A stretch of DNA of 64,000 nucleotides from Prochilodus magdalenae (GCA_024036415.1 JAMWET010005499.1:362001-426000); one strand, 5' to 3'; shown: positions 36,181 through 48,060, counted from the stretch's first letter. Notes: generated by a model from the letters alone, not told the origin. A program made the numbers and translations.

Positions 36181-36560
36181 GCGAAAATCACAGTCCTTGT
36201 TAAATGTGGATTCCAGAGAAGATGCGTAACTCCATAAAATCCCGAGGACCAGAAGGAGAGTCAGAAAGAGGGAGAGAAAGAGAGAGAGAGAGACGGAACC
36301 ACACGAAAACAGAGGGAGACGCGGAGAAAGAGACTGAAAAAAGAAAGCAACGCAAAAATCCTTGGAATTTCTGTCCGTCGAGTTAGGAGGATATCCTGCA
36401 ACAGCTACGAACTGGACTTGAGTACACTAATGACTTCCTTCCCTGCTCCTTCCAGCCCTGCTGAGCTCCGCTAGCGGACCTGGAGGAGGCAGCCGGGTCC
36501 TAGCGCCGTTCCTCAAAGCCTGCTCCGTTTAACGTTCAGGTTGGAAACCACTTTCACTCG
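36181..36560. promoter_or_regulatory. island flank with GA tract, UTR-like
   Basis: Less CpG-dense continuation containing a GA repeat at 36261-36293 and GC-rich sequence to about 36540. The 60-codon plus frame through it (36204-36386) is a run of R, E and K codons created by the GA repeat and is not credible as a protein. It may be a plus-strand 5' UTR or just the island shore. Confidence 0.4.
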
Positions 36561-36928
36561 TTCAGTACGAGCACTGACTAGGACAAAACACCGTGGATAG
36601 ATATACTCTGATGTCAACGGCATAAAGTATTAATATTAAAATCACATCTAATTAGTCTAAACAGGACATAAAGTCACACATCCACGAAACTGAAGTTTAT
36701 ACTTGAACTGCAGGCATCACCCATAAAACATCCACTCATCTAAAGTACCCAAAGTCAATTACATGTTCGATTGCCTTCACATAAACTTAAGATGGACACT
36801 GTTGAATTATCTACTTAAATGTATTATTTCAGTCATTACTGAACACCAGATCAATTCATTCCTTTACAGGTGCCATATATTGGATTTATTCAGCATTTTA
36901 ATTGCTTTCTGGTGTGTGTATATAGAAG
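36561..36928. other. non-coding gap
   Basis: AT-rich sequence between the island and the repeat that follows. Nothing recognised. Confidence 0.5.
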
Positions 36929-37350
36929 GTATGTGACTTTAGTTGGGGTGAAAAATGCCCAGATGCGGTTTTACATGCCGACTTACGCCCTATGATTTGG
37001 TTCTAGAATGAAACGAGCTGTTTCACCTTTTTGGTGAGCTCCTGAATAGTGATGAGCTCTGCTCTCATTGGCTGGTTTGTAGTGAGACACTGTGATAATC
37101 ACACAGAGGTAACCTCTCAAAAAGACACATACAGGAAAATGAACAAACCTGAGTCAAAAAGCAGTGAGATATGTTAACGTTAGCTACTTGGAGCTGTGTG
37201 TAGCTAATGTAGCCTACACTAGCAACTTGCTTTCAATCTCAACCACAACTCTAAGTGAATTAAAGCTTTTACTCGCTAAAAACGATCTCAGATGATCCGC
37301 TTCAGTCTTACCTACCCTCACATTAGCGAACGGCAAGTTTGTGGGCGTGT
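36929..37350 (+). repeat. dispersed repeat, copy B
   Basis: Second copy of the repeat at 29.7 kb: AAGGTATGTGACTTTAGTTG, CCTATGATTTGG, AGAATGAAACGAGC, TTTTTGGTGAGCTCC, TGAATAGT, then AATTAAAGCTTTTACTCGC and GATGATCCGCTTCAG. It carries an extra ~30 bases (AATGCCCAGATGCGG onward) missing from copy A. The two copies flank the CpG island at 5.6 kb and 0.4 kb distance and lie in the same orientation. Confidence 0.7.
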
Positions 37351-37739
37351 TTAACGCAGCTTGTGCTGTCGTGTGGTGTTGTGTAGAAGGTTTAGGTAAG
37401 TCAGCTAGTTTTACAAACACGTATTAATAGTCACAAACAAACTTGTATAAAAACCCAACTGCTGTGGCTAACATTACTGACTGGTTAGTATGCTAAGCTT
37501 CCAGGCTAGCTATCGAGTGACCTAACTCCCAAAGACACTAACAATATCCACTACTTTTTAAATTCTTCCTTAAATGTGTATGTCCAAAGATAAGAAGAAA
37601 AGAGGAAAGATTATGAGCTGGTTATTAACTCCTCGGACCCCCGTGTATATGATTAGTCCAAAGAATGTGTTGGATTCAATCATTTACAATGACGCTGCAC
37701 TGTGTCATAAATAATTTGCATAAAGAAAATTCCCACTGT

Positions 37740-38255
37740 TATTATTTGTTGCTTGTCGCCCTGTCCCTTGCCGCTTGTTGCTTGTCGCTAAACCTTGGCT
37801 ACAAATCTTGTACTCCCATAGGAAAAACTGGTCGCTTGTAGGTTGCTTAAAATCTTTGTACGATTTTGGATCTAAAGTTGGCAGTTTTCCATTCCACCTT
37901 AAATGGTGCCATAGTTACAATCTGGAACCTGTACACGCTGTATCAACCATGACCGCTGACAGTTCCACGGAATGGGTATGAAAAGTGAAGAGATTGAACG
38001 GTAGATTTCCCCACATAGTGTGCAATGTCGTATGTACACTTTTAGGGTCTATATATGAAGACTCTCACATTGCAGTAAGATTTTGGAATCAGCCCATTTC
38101 ACTGTCCTCTTTCGAAAGTGTGTGATTGGTATCTGAAGGAGTAGACAACAGCGTTCAACATTCAGGGTATGTCGGTTTAATTTACTAAACTCTACTTTTT
38201 CAGCTGTGCCTATATATACAGTTTTCCATTCTATGGCACCTTTAGGTAAGGCCAG
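37740..38255. repeat. possible repeat with inverted arms
   Basis: At 37884-37915 the sequence GTTTTCCATTCCACCTTAAA runs into TGGTGCCATAG. At about 38220-38252 GTTTTCCATTCTATGGCACC is followed by TTTAGG. The GGTGCCATAG and CTATGGCACC words are inverted copies. Between 37740 and 37850 TTGTCGC/TTGTTGC words recur. This may be a decayed non-autonomous DNA element; borders and class are unknown. Confidence 0.35.
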
Positions 38256-38899
38256 GACTGTCATGGGATTTGTTTTCAGATCAGGTGCTACATAATTCAC
38301 ATCAGCCCACCCTGAACTCTACACCCACCCATACCCACACAACGTGCTAATGTCCTGCAATGTCATTACATCAAGCTACAGGCTATTTCCAACAGCTGTG
38401 CAGTCATCACTCAACATATTCCAACATGTCCACCCTGATACAAGACCATGCACACTGATAACTGATGACTTGGAACACGTGTGTAAACTCTGCAGTGCGC
38501 GGCCTGGCAAAGTTAGCTTTAGCTTTCATTTCTGTTCTACCTTTTACTCACTGAGAATGATCCACCACCCATAAAATATCTGTTCTGTGGTGGCCCTGTC
38601 CACTGACCCCTGGTCCCTACCATATATATAAATACATACATATAGCATATTGCTACAAAAGCGCACAAATGCAGTTTATATTGGCAGCACTGTCTTTTCA
38701 GGAAAACCGGTGGACAGACTTGTGGAAGGACCTAGCAACAGTTTGGTATTTCTGATGTGTTTTGGTTTACATGCACTTCAGACGAATTCCAACAGTGTGA
38801 CATCTCTGTAACGGTGAGGCTCAAACTAACATGTGTTTGTGGGCTTCTTTTGGAAGGCCCTGTTCATCTAATGCCAGTGTACGTGGTTTAAAAAGGGCA
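38256..38899. other. non-coding, no gene seen
   Basis: Unique sequence with a TATATATAAATACATACATATA patch near 38622-38644. No supported feature. Confidence 0.5.
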
Positions 38900-39180
38900 G
38901 AATAAATATCGGTGTCCTCAGTCTTTGTTGATAACAGCCACTAGTAATATGACACTGGTTTTGCAGGCTTTGTTTTATCACGAGTTGCCTTTAAAGATTG
39001 ATCTCCTTGGCTGTTTACTTTGGTTTTAGGGTGCTTAAGAGATTTGAAAAAAAGTCCCTATGTCTCCGTTTGGCAAATTGCCTTGATCCTTCAATAATAT
39101 TATCTTCGGCTCTGATTTCAAAAGGCGCAAATGCCACCCTAAGTTGTGATAGACGGACAGGGTGCATATTACTCTCTTGA
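38900..39180. promoter_or_regulatory. possible conserved non-coding element
   Basis: Complex sequence with TCTTTGTTGATAACAGCC, CTAGTAATATGAC, TTATCACGAG, CCTTTAAAGATTGATC and a forkhead-like TGTTTAC near 39011. Both strands carry short open frames without domains. Weak regulatory candidate. Confidence 0.27.
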
Positions 39181-41174
39181 AGCAGCCCCCTACCCAAAGC
39201 ACATAGAGGTAAACCTAGATGTGTTTTTGGTTGCAGACGTACACTGGCGTCTTCCTGACGTTGTATAATCAATGCAGTAATTTACTAGATCTATTTTAAA
39301 GTGTTTATAAGAACGGAGTCATAAAAGATCATTCCCACTTCTGCACATACACAGATTTTTTTCCTTCTATCTTTTGTGCATGGACACAGTCCGACGCACA
39401 CAAAGGGACACAAGCACACACACACAGCTGCTCATGCTCAAAGTGGGCGGAAGATCAGTCCGGTCAAGTCAAACCGGGGCCAAGACTCCACTAGCTCTGT
39501 GAGTAATACTACTCGAGTGTCAAAGCTCATGACATTAGCAGATGCAATTAATATAAATGGTGCTGAATTGGTGATCATCTTCACTGGAAGCACAGATGTG
39601 GAGGTTCACCTTTTGTGCTAGAACTTAATTTGATTTTGCTATTATGAGGCAGAAAAGGCAACAAAGGATAATTCCTAATTTACTAGTGTAAAAAACCCAG
39701 GCCTATCCAACCTCACAATGTCAGCAGTGCAACAGTGTCGCGTAGTACAGCAGTACTATACAATCTCAGTGGGGAGAGCCAAACAATGCCTGTTTTTTTT
39801 TTTCTTCATTTTTACAAACTACTCAGTTTACAACCTCTTCACAAACCAGCTTCACAGACTGTTTTGAAGCTAAAAGATGCAAGCTGAAAAATGCTAGGCT
39901 GCTCCCTTTTACTGGGGTAACTGATCATTAGCAATTGTCTGTATTTGTAAAAGACTGTCTGCTTTTCTCTGTGTAAGTTTTAAGCCACATGTGGGCTACT
40001 GTGACTTTCTGTGTGCTCAATATGATTTCAGTTTACTGCAGTTATCATAAAATACAGTGTAATGCTCTGTGATGCTCTAAAGCAATAAACAGGGCTCAGA
40101 GTCACCGTCAGTGTGCAAACCTCCAAAGAACACAACCATTTTTGGACAATTTTGGATACAGCAATTTCAATGCGAGACTTATGAATCATTATGACTGTGC
40201 AGGGTTGTCCATGAGAGGGTCACTTTAAGAATAACTGCCATATTCTCAAAGATATTTAGGTCAGCAAACATAGATTACCTTAAAAACCATTCCTGTCTGG
40301 TAGGTAATTTATAAAATTATAAATTATATATCATAAACTTCATAAAAACATCATAAAAAAAGGTAACTAAACTTTGATATAAAGGCACAGGTTGTCTGGA
40401 ACCAAATGTGTGGAACCAAATGTATGCAAAGGATGTGTGTATTTGTTTTACACAGGATATGAGACTGCTCTGGCCTAAGGGTATCTGTTTAATCATTGCA
40501 GGGCACTGTAAAGCCAATTGTAAAGACCAAAAACAAATTAACATTTCCAATAGTCAAAATGTACCATTATCAGAAGATGTGTAGGTTCCCTAGTGGTTTT
40601 GCATAGCCAAGAAAATGAGTGGGTGTGTTTCTCTAGAATACTACATTTCACATCAAACTGAATGACTTTCACTGAATGACTTGTTTACATCTCAACCACC
40701 AAATTATGCAGACTTTTGAAAAAATTGTTAGATTTCCCCTATACCCTTCACACTTGCCTTTTGAAGCCTGTGACAAACACATATGATGATAAATCTATGA
40801 ATAAACACAGGGAATATTAGGTTTCTAAACAAAATAAGGACTCAAAGCATGGACATAAGCTTTAGCAGGATTTGTACTTTTATTCCAGAGAGCACATATA
40901 TGCAATAACAGCAATTTTAATTTGAATAAAAGTCATTAATTTAAACATCAGTTGTATGTTTTTTCTTTGTAGAAGTAGTATGCCATTCTAGCTAACAGCA
41001 GATTCCTTTTATTATGAGAATTGTATTTGTGTGCCTGTGTTTCCCCAGTGGGGAAAAGCTAAATCAGACTCTACAGGCATGTATTTGTGTGCATGTAATC
41101 TAATCATTTATATCATATTAATGGGTTTTATTGTGCAGCAGCAGCAGTCTAATAAACCAGGCTGTGTGTATATA
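39181..41174. other. non-coding, no gene seen
   Basis: AT-rich unique sequence with a short CA run near 39415-39425 and T runs near 39794-39804. No exon or repeat family recognised. Confidence 0.5.
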
Positions 41175-41691
41175 CACTATATGATACCCGGAGGTCTAAA
41201 AATACCAATTAATCTTTTAGATATTCACTACATGGTTTAAAGTATGTGGAGGCCTGTCTGTTGCTCCTGTATGAGCTTGTTGGATCATGAGAATTTAATA
41301 TCAGTGATGCAACAGAGAATAGACGATTTTTATACCCTACATGCTCCAGCACTTGGTCTTCTTGGGCCTTGCTCTGTGGGTCTGCATGGTCTACGCTTTG
41401 TTGCTGTTACACCTAGTTGCATCCATTCCTAGTAATACTACTTGCAGTAGACTGGATCCAGCAGGGCAGAAGTTTTACGAAACTGACTTTTGGCAAAGGA
41501 GGCATCCTAGGCAATGTCATGTCTATAGTCAGTAGCAGTCAGAGCTCATCAGTATGACCATTATTACTGCCCAACTATTTGTCTCTGGAGACTCCAAGGC
41601 TATGCACTCAATTGTAATTACCTGTTTGCAATACGTGTTGCTGAAAGACCTGAATTTAATAATTAGTCTACATACCTTTACCCATATAATG
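41175..41691 (+). mobile_element. Tc1/mariner-type MITE, familiar fish family
   Basis: Starts CACTATATGATACCC after TA (41173-41174) and ends CCTTTACCCATATAATG before TA (41692-41693), giving an inverted terminal pair. Internal words GTATGTGGAGGCCTG, GCAGGGCAGAAGTTTTACGA, AAGGAGGCATCCTA, AGAGCTCATCAGTATGACC and GTCTCTGGAGACTCCAAGG match a non-autonomous element common in teleosts. About 517 bp, with decay throughout. It has no transposase frame. Confidence 0.8.
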
Positions 41692-42237
41692 TATATCTCT
41701 GATTAAATTTATTATTATATCAGTAGTTCAAATATTAAGTTATTAAGATTATTAAAAGATGACTATTCAGTCCCCTTTGTCTGATTGTGACAGCAGCACT
41801 ATCCTGACATAACTTTGCTATCTTATTTAAGACACAGAGCCTCTAGAAAGCCTTAATCCCAGAACAAGACAGCCACCTCCTCAACAGCAGCCAGAAGCTC
41901 AGGTCCAACCTAGGTCTGCTTTCGCAATCAGGCTCACTCAGGAAATCAACACAGCTGCCTTTTTTAGCTTCTCAGTTGATTTAGCAGCCACACGCTGCAT
42001 CTGCGTTTCTTTTTTTGGCCTCATCAATGAAAGCATGCAAAGTGTCTTCAACTTTTAAGAGGGCAATGTCTAAATGAGACACTGAGGTAGATGAAACCTG
42101 TGGTGTGCTGAAAGGGCGTATGGGAATTACAGTAGCAGTGATTACAGTTAAGTAGGTTGGCTCTTCTGTGTTTTCAGTAGGTTAATTAAGGTTAAGTAGG
42201 TTGTCTCTTCTGTATATAGCCTATACATATACATATA
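41692..42237. other. non-coding with a small direct duplication
   Basis: A 20-23 bp unit GTTAAGTAGGTTGGCTCTTC (then TGT) at about 42148-42170 recurs with one mismatch at 42190-42213. It lies immediately upstream of the Tc1 derivative that follows. No exon recognised. Confidence 0.5.
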
Positions 42238-42830
42238 CACTCATCTTCAAAAAATTGGTTGCACAAATAGTTGCACCCAGAAGGAATTTGCCATTGTGAA
42301 TAATGAGATATGCAAATGATTCAAGTTTCACGCTCTACAGCGCATGTGATGGGCCTTATCACTGTACCTGACTGATCCAAGAGCCAAGATTGTGGACATT
42401 CAGTAAACAGTGATGAATCATCCTGTTTGTGCCAGACGGTGGCAGACAGCTGCACGACGCAGGACTACATGCACACAGACCGTAACGACGACTGCCCTTA
42501 ACACCGCATCAACGTCAGCAAAGACTGCAATGGTGTCGTGCCAGATTGTCATGTAGTGACTCAGAATGGCAGTGGATTGTCCTTAGTGACGAGTCCCGCT
42601 TTTGTCTCTGAGGAGACAGCAATGAGTTTGTGTGTGGAAGCACCGTGGTCAGCACCAAGATAAACGCTGCGTTGTCACACATTACATGTTCAGAAGGCCT
42701 GGTGTCACTACACCTCCACCCCTACGGCAAAATCTGCAGAAACTGTGTGAGAATTTTTAACCTGTATGGGACGGATTAATAAATAAATAAATAAATATAG
42801 AAATCATTAGAGAAGCTGTATAAAGAGGTG
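42238..42830 (+). mobile_element. Tc1-like deletion derivative, copy 2
   Basis: Left end after TA (42236-42237): CACTCATCTTC then AATAGTTGCACCCAGAAGG. Interior: TTATCACTGTACCTGAC, GACATTCAGTAAACAGTG, GTTTGTGCCAG, then a well preserved LSDESRF segment (first catalytic D region), CACCGTGGTCAGC, and the deletion joint GGCCTGGTGTCACTACACCT followed by CCACCCC. After that the C-terminal part is heavily decayed and interrupted by an AAAT microsatellite (42777-42797). The right end was not located; degenerate similarity may extend to about 42960. This copy retains internal sequence missing from copies 1 and 3. Confidence 0.72.
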
Positions 42831-43753
42831 GATATGAGGATATCCTGAAAGTCTTAGGACCTGTGAGCTTGGCTGTTTTTAGTGTGAGCAATGCTGCCTT
42901 GCAGAGTGACGAGACCCCATGGGCTATAATCATGGTAGCTAATTAATGTTGCTCTGCCTATCTCTTTGCCACAGAGGCTCTATCTACAGGGAGCAGTCCC
43001 AGTCTCTCTCAGCTCCCTGAACACAGCAAAGCCACCTCTGCTCTACACAAAAAATGACACAATGGACTTTTTTAGGACAAAACCATTGCTACACATATCT
43101 CTCTCTGTCTCCATAATGGCTCTTTCTGATAAAGATAGATTGAGTTTTTGGGTACCCCACTAGTGTCACAGGCAAATTCTCCCTAGGGAAAGGATGGGCC
43201 AGATGGATCATGCTGGGCTGCAAGGTCCACATAAGACACAGATGAGGGTCAGGAGGCCCTTAAGGGGCAGAGTTTCTTTGCCTGGATCTGCACAATCTGG
43301 TCAACCAAAAGAAGATATACTCCAAGTTGAATGAGCCTCAGGGGATGGACTTCGTCTCTCACAGCACTATCCAACTGCCTCCCATTATTAGATGTACGCT
43401 GACCTTACACAGAGATCACTCGTACCAGCCCCAGGGCCCATGAATGACCTCCAGGCAATTGGATTTAGCAAAGCATTAGCCTTTGTTCAATGGTGCCTTT
43501 AACCACTGAATATCCTGGTAACTCAATAAGAACTGCTCGAGTCTGCATTCCGGTTTGTCACCCCAGCTGATTTTAGCTGGCAGGCAGAGGCCATCTGACC
43601 AGCCCCATAAGAGTTTTGGTTGGTGAACTTTCACTGACCACGCACAAGACCATTGATTTCTGAAACCCTGTTAGAACTGTGTGCTGTTCTAACAGTGCAA
43701 AAAGATCTACTGAAGAGGCTGATCAGTTACTGTTTATATAGTCATATAGGTAG
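42831..43753. other. non-coding, no gene seen
   Basis: Unique sequence; the first ~130 bases may be the decayed right part of the preceding element. No exon supported. Confidence 0.45.
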
Positions 43754-44575
43754 TAGGGATGCATCAAATGTTCGCCAACCATGTTTCAGCCATTTATGTG
43801 GCTGAAAATGTTCAGTGTTCAGCCGAAAAAGTGCCTTTAAAGCAAGGCAGACTGTCTCAGGCACCCTTTTTATCTCACAGCCTGATTCTCTCTTTACTCG
43901 TCTCTTGTCCTCTTTAAAGAAGCACAAACTTTAATTTTACAACAATGCAATAAAATCACAGTCAGCGTGGAGGGAGGAACTCTTGGTGAATACAGTAAAC
44001 ATGTGGCCTGTGATGGTTTTGGGTGCTTTCTTAGTGTGTCTGCTGTGATGTTAAAATCTTCAGTACTCAGTAAGTAGGCTTAATCTGCAGTTTAGTAATT
44101 AGGTTTTCTTTGAAAGTCAAGGCAAAACACATCCCAGACAGCAAAAGAGCTCTGGCCTAAATCTGGCCCACATTCCCATTTCATCTGCCCCACTTGCCAG
44201 ATGGGTTGACGACACTTTGAGGAACTGCTTCTGGCAGCAAGATGTGGGCCACATATGCACCACATTAGGACCACACCTTAGCCGAAGGTAGACAACTCTG
44301 AAGTATCTGTGCCAGAAGTGGACCAGATCTGGACAGATGGGCCATATGCAAGTTGTAAATATGTGGGCCACCTTTGGTTTACAGTAGATTGCAAGGGCCG
44401 ACAGTGGGCCAAAATTGCCATAACTTTGCCACATGCGGTCCAAATCTGCTAGCTATCTGGGATTTAGGCAAAATAAACAAAAACACTGTAAAAAACAGCG
44501 TTCAGTATTTGGCCTTTAGCCAAATGTTTCATTTTGTTTGGTTTCACCAAAAATGTTTATTTCGGTGCATCTGTT
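43754..44575. mobile_element. hAT-type non-autonomous DNA transposon
   Basis: Flanked by a perfect 8-bp target-site duplication ATAGGTAG at 43746-43753 and 44576-44583. Left end TAGGGATGCATCAAATGTTC and right end ATTTCGGTGCATCTGTT form imperfect inverted repeats of the GGGATGCACCGAA type found in hAT elements. Length 822 bp with no transposase domain, so it would have relied on an enzyme encoded elsewhere. The inside includes a nested GGCC-rich repeat block at 44130-44463. Confidence 0.85.
44130..44463. repeat. nested degenerate TGGGCCA/TGGCCCA repeat block
   Basis: Bounded by inverted words TCCCAGACAGC (about 44133-44143) and GCTATCTGGGA (about 44452-44462). Inside, irregular copies of ATCTGGCCCAC, GATGTGGGCCACATATG, AGTGGACCAGATCTGG, TATGTGGGCCACC and CAGTGGGCCA occur in both orientations. 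This pattern is familiar in fish and may be an independent insertion within the hAT element. It yields a 108-codon minus frame without biological meaning. Confidence 0.65.
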
Positions 44576-44583
44576 ATAGGTAG

Positions 44584-45169
44584 TGGACTATATAAAAAGG
44601 TTTTTATAATATTCAGTACTCCTTATATTCCTACTGCTATATAGCTCCTATATTTACCTCATATTCTTCTATTTTGTAGAACTAGCATCATTAGGTATAT
44701 GGATGAAAGAATACTAAAGCATGACACTAAAGCATGAAAATTCAACAGTTTAATAAATAATGCATAAAATGACAAACACACTGTGTGTCTTTGATGAATA
44801 TTGGGTCGTTTCTCCTTTAATTCCTTTCATGTTGAAACCAGCTAAGAAGGTACAACTTTCTTACCAATAATATGTGCATGGCGCTTCTCATCCTGAAAAA
44901 GAAGAAAATCCTGGTACAGGAAAAACTGATACAGCCTTACTGGAGTTTACTCTTATACTTCCTTCATGGGAACCAAACTCCTTCAGTCACAAAATCAAAT
45001 TTAATTTAACGGCAGGCATTTTTCTCTCCCCCTCCCGATTTTCAACAGTCGTGATAGAGACGTTTGATTAAACCCTTTTTATTTTCCCCCTCCATCGCTT
45101 CTCCTAACAACCAGTGGTCCCAATTACTATGATGAACATGGGTCTGTTTATCTACAAAGGGGCGCTACT
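44584..45169. other. non-coding gap
   Basis: Unique AT-rich sequence. Nothing recognised. Confidence 0.5.
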
Positions 45170-45335
45170 TATATAAAAACGCTTTATGCAAGAAGACGCC
45201 GAGCCCTCTAAAGCTGTGTTTAATAATTCATCTGCACTGGATATTGATGAAACGGAGTCCAACATGCTGTTTAAATCAACATGGCTGTTAAAAAGCAGTT
45301 GGGTTTCATCTGTACCCAGATCAATAATAGCATAG
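45170..45335. promoter_or_regulatory. candidate enhancer block
   Basis: Complex sequence: GTGTTTAATAATTCATCTGC, GATATTGATGAAACGG, GTTTAAATCAACATGG, CCAGATCAATAATAGC. Even composition and paired TAAT/ATCAA words, in the middle of simple DNA, suggest a constrained element. The 65-codon minus frame here (45152-45349) reads like plain sequence without a domain. Inference only. Confidence 0.35.
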
Positions 45336-47859
45336 CACAGTGGAGCCACAACACACTACGCAGACACAGGGGGAGAGAGAGTGATTGGGGGAGAGAGGGA
45401 ACAGGCCTGTGTGGTCCCTTGGTGTTGGCAGAGATAACGACTGTTTCAGCTTTGTGGTGAGTATGTGTGCGTGAGCATATAATGATATATATAGTGTGTG
45501 CATTGGAGTTCAGGAGACACAGCCTTGCGATGAAACCGCTATCAAAGATAAAAACTCTGTGGAGAGGTGACTATGGGTCTTCCTGAGCAGCTTTCTTAAA
45601 AATCTCGACTTCTCAACACACTTTAAGTTCAAGATTCAGCCTAATGATGTGAAGCTACACTATTCCTGGCACCAACACAAGATTAATACAGTGGGGAAAA
45701 TAGACGACTCACAGCAGGAGCATAGCAAGTGCTGGCTCTCTGGAGATGAACCTGGTACTGGCTAAAGCTACAGCAGGCTGATGTGACACTGCAAATGTCT
45801 CTATGGCAGATGCTCAGAGCATGCAAACATGAACAAATGCACCCCTCTCATTTAGAATCAGAAGGGGATATACCGTGAGTCTAAACATTTATCATCCTGA
45901 GGCTTAAACAGCGCTCTATGTGATGCCCTTGAGTTCCCAGTGGTAGAGCTGACCAGCCCTCTTAAAAAAGAGAGCCACAACTCTCTGCTTTGGGCAGACC
46001 GGGACAGGGAAGACTAGTCACCAACTCTATCAGCCTCTGATACCTAGGGGTTAATATAAAAGGTGTACATTTCATCTGCGTGTAACCTTGATGTGAGTCA
46101 AAAGATGCACCAACATCTATTAATAAATCAGCCTTTACCCTTTTAGTTCCATCTCCAATTCTGACCCATCAGCATAAAGCACCCTCATAGTATCAACAAT
46201 GCCATGTCAAGTTCACCTAGAGTATTATCATGACCTCATCATGCCTTCATTAGGCGTTATGTTTATGTGGCTTGTGATGTTTAAAGTGGGACTTTATTTT
46301 GAATGGCCCGAACACAGGTAAGACAGTGGAGTGGGTTTTGTGTTTAGCTTATAGCTAAAGGGTTAGCCATTTAACAATTTGTTAAGCAGTAGTCGGTAGT
46401 TGGTGCACACCTGTTCTTTTGTTTTTGCAGTGTCCTTGGGTAAATGTGGGAATAAGGCTGAGCATAAATCAGACCTGTGGCTTGAGTTGAGTTTCCTGAC
46501 AAAATGACAATACATTAATGTAAATTCTCTATCGCTGGCTAGCTAACATTAGATAATTAAGCAAGTTAACTTCTGACTATAGTATATAATGTAACTGTGC
46601 AATGCACATGCTTTAGTCATTCTATTCCAAGGCTGTCAATCATTTAATTCCACACCTTATTACTATATAGTAGAATTACATCCTGTGTGGGAAGAATGTA
46701 CCAACTAACAGTTCAGAATACACACTGTAGATGGAAGGAGAGAGAAAGTTCAGATGAGAGTTCAGACAGGAAAAATGAGATGGATACGGGCTATTTTGTT
46801 AACACATGGGGATGGATGGAGCTACAAATCATATTGCGGCCAGCCAAATACTTATCACTGTTTGGCCAAAGTGAGCATAAAACTGCTTCCAGGACAGGTG
46901 TAATGCACCATGGCATTTTGCTCATAATGATTTGCTATTCAAGTAGCATTTAAAGTGGAATGGACAAAATAGGCATACACTTTCTTAAGCCTTGTCCTGT
47001 TAGCTCCATTACCTGCATTGGAGCTTGATGCAGTTGACTAGCATTACATATCTCTATGACAGTGGTTCATCATTACCTGGCTCTCAGAGTGATTAAGGTT
47101 CATGTATATATTTCTATGTATTTAAAGTCATACATTCAAATTCTGTGTTCATTTTGTGTCCAACTTCGTTCTCTCTGCATGCATAAATTTCAATAAAGTT
47201 TTTAGCAGCAATGCATGTTTTTTCACCAGCACTAGAAGCTAGCACTGCAGGCTCCTTTACGGATTCTGACATGGATTTCTAGCAGAACAGATGGAGATGG
47301 GGCGGAGTACCTTAATTTGGGGAGGGCCTCAAAAAATGACTGACAAGATGGTCAGTATAAACACAACCTCTGCTCCACCCTACAATTCTTCAAAGCTTGT
47401 CTCTCAGATGCATAATACACTTGATCTGATGCTACTGCTAAAACTGTTTTACACATTTTCTAGTTTATTTTTAGTTGTGATAAAATAAACAAATGGGGGG
47501 AAAGGGGTGAAAACAGTGTTTTTGCCTTTAGGAGAACAAATTACCTACACAAAGTATTCATTTACACCAAGCAAATGTGTAAGTTACACCAAAACAGGTT
47601 GCAGTTAAAATTAATGAGGCTGGTGGGCTTTCACCCACCATTTAACTTTAGTTTTGCAGTTCAGGGCATTAAAACACAAACAGACAGAAGGTGTGTTCCA
47701 GCAGGGCAGCTTTATATCCTGCTAAAGTGCATTCAAGAAGTCGCACCAACCTCAGCTTTAAGCGGAAAAAAAACAGACTGAATTGCAAGAAAAAGTTTAT
47801 GCGCTACAATCATACAAACAAGCGTAGCAAATAGTCCCGCCGTAGTGAGCTGAAACATT
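45336..47859. other. long gene-free stretch
   Basis: Unique sequence with a GA patch near 45368-45400 and a short TATA run near 45483-45493. No exon pair, repeat family or dense motif cluster supported. Confidence 0.5.
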
Positions 47860-48060
47860 TCATGCCTGTTAAGTCCAAGAGCCAGCTCTCTCAAAGCCAC
47901 AAAAGGGGGATTTTAACTTATTATCAGGTTGAAGACTTTAATACGGGCCTCGAGCCTTAAGTCCATTACTGTTCTTTTAGCATGCATGCATAAATCTCCG
48001 CAGAGAAAAGACACGCTTAATGCACATTAGGTCTTACATAAAAGAGCATGCGAGTTGAGG
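47860..48060. promoter_or_regulatory. candidate enhancer block
   Basis: Complex sequence with TTTTAACTTATTATCAGG, GACTTTAATACGGGCCTCG, TTTAGCATGCATGCATAAAT and CTTAATGCACATTAGG. Caudal-type TTTAATACGG and octamer-like ATGCATAAAT words occur close together. Regulatory role inferred. Confidence 0.35.

Noticed and set aside
36204..36386. Arg/Glu/Lys-rich 60-codon frame next to the CpG island
   Set aside because: It is the translation of a GA microsatellite in probable untranslated sequence.
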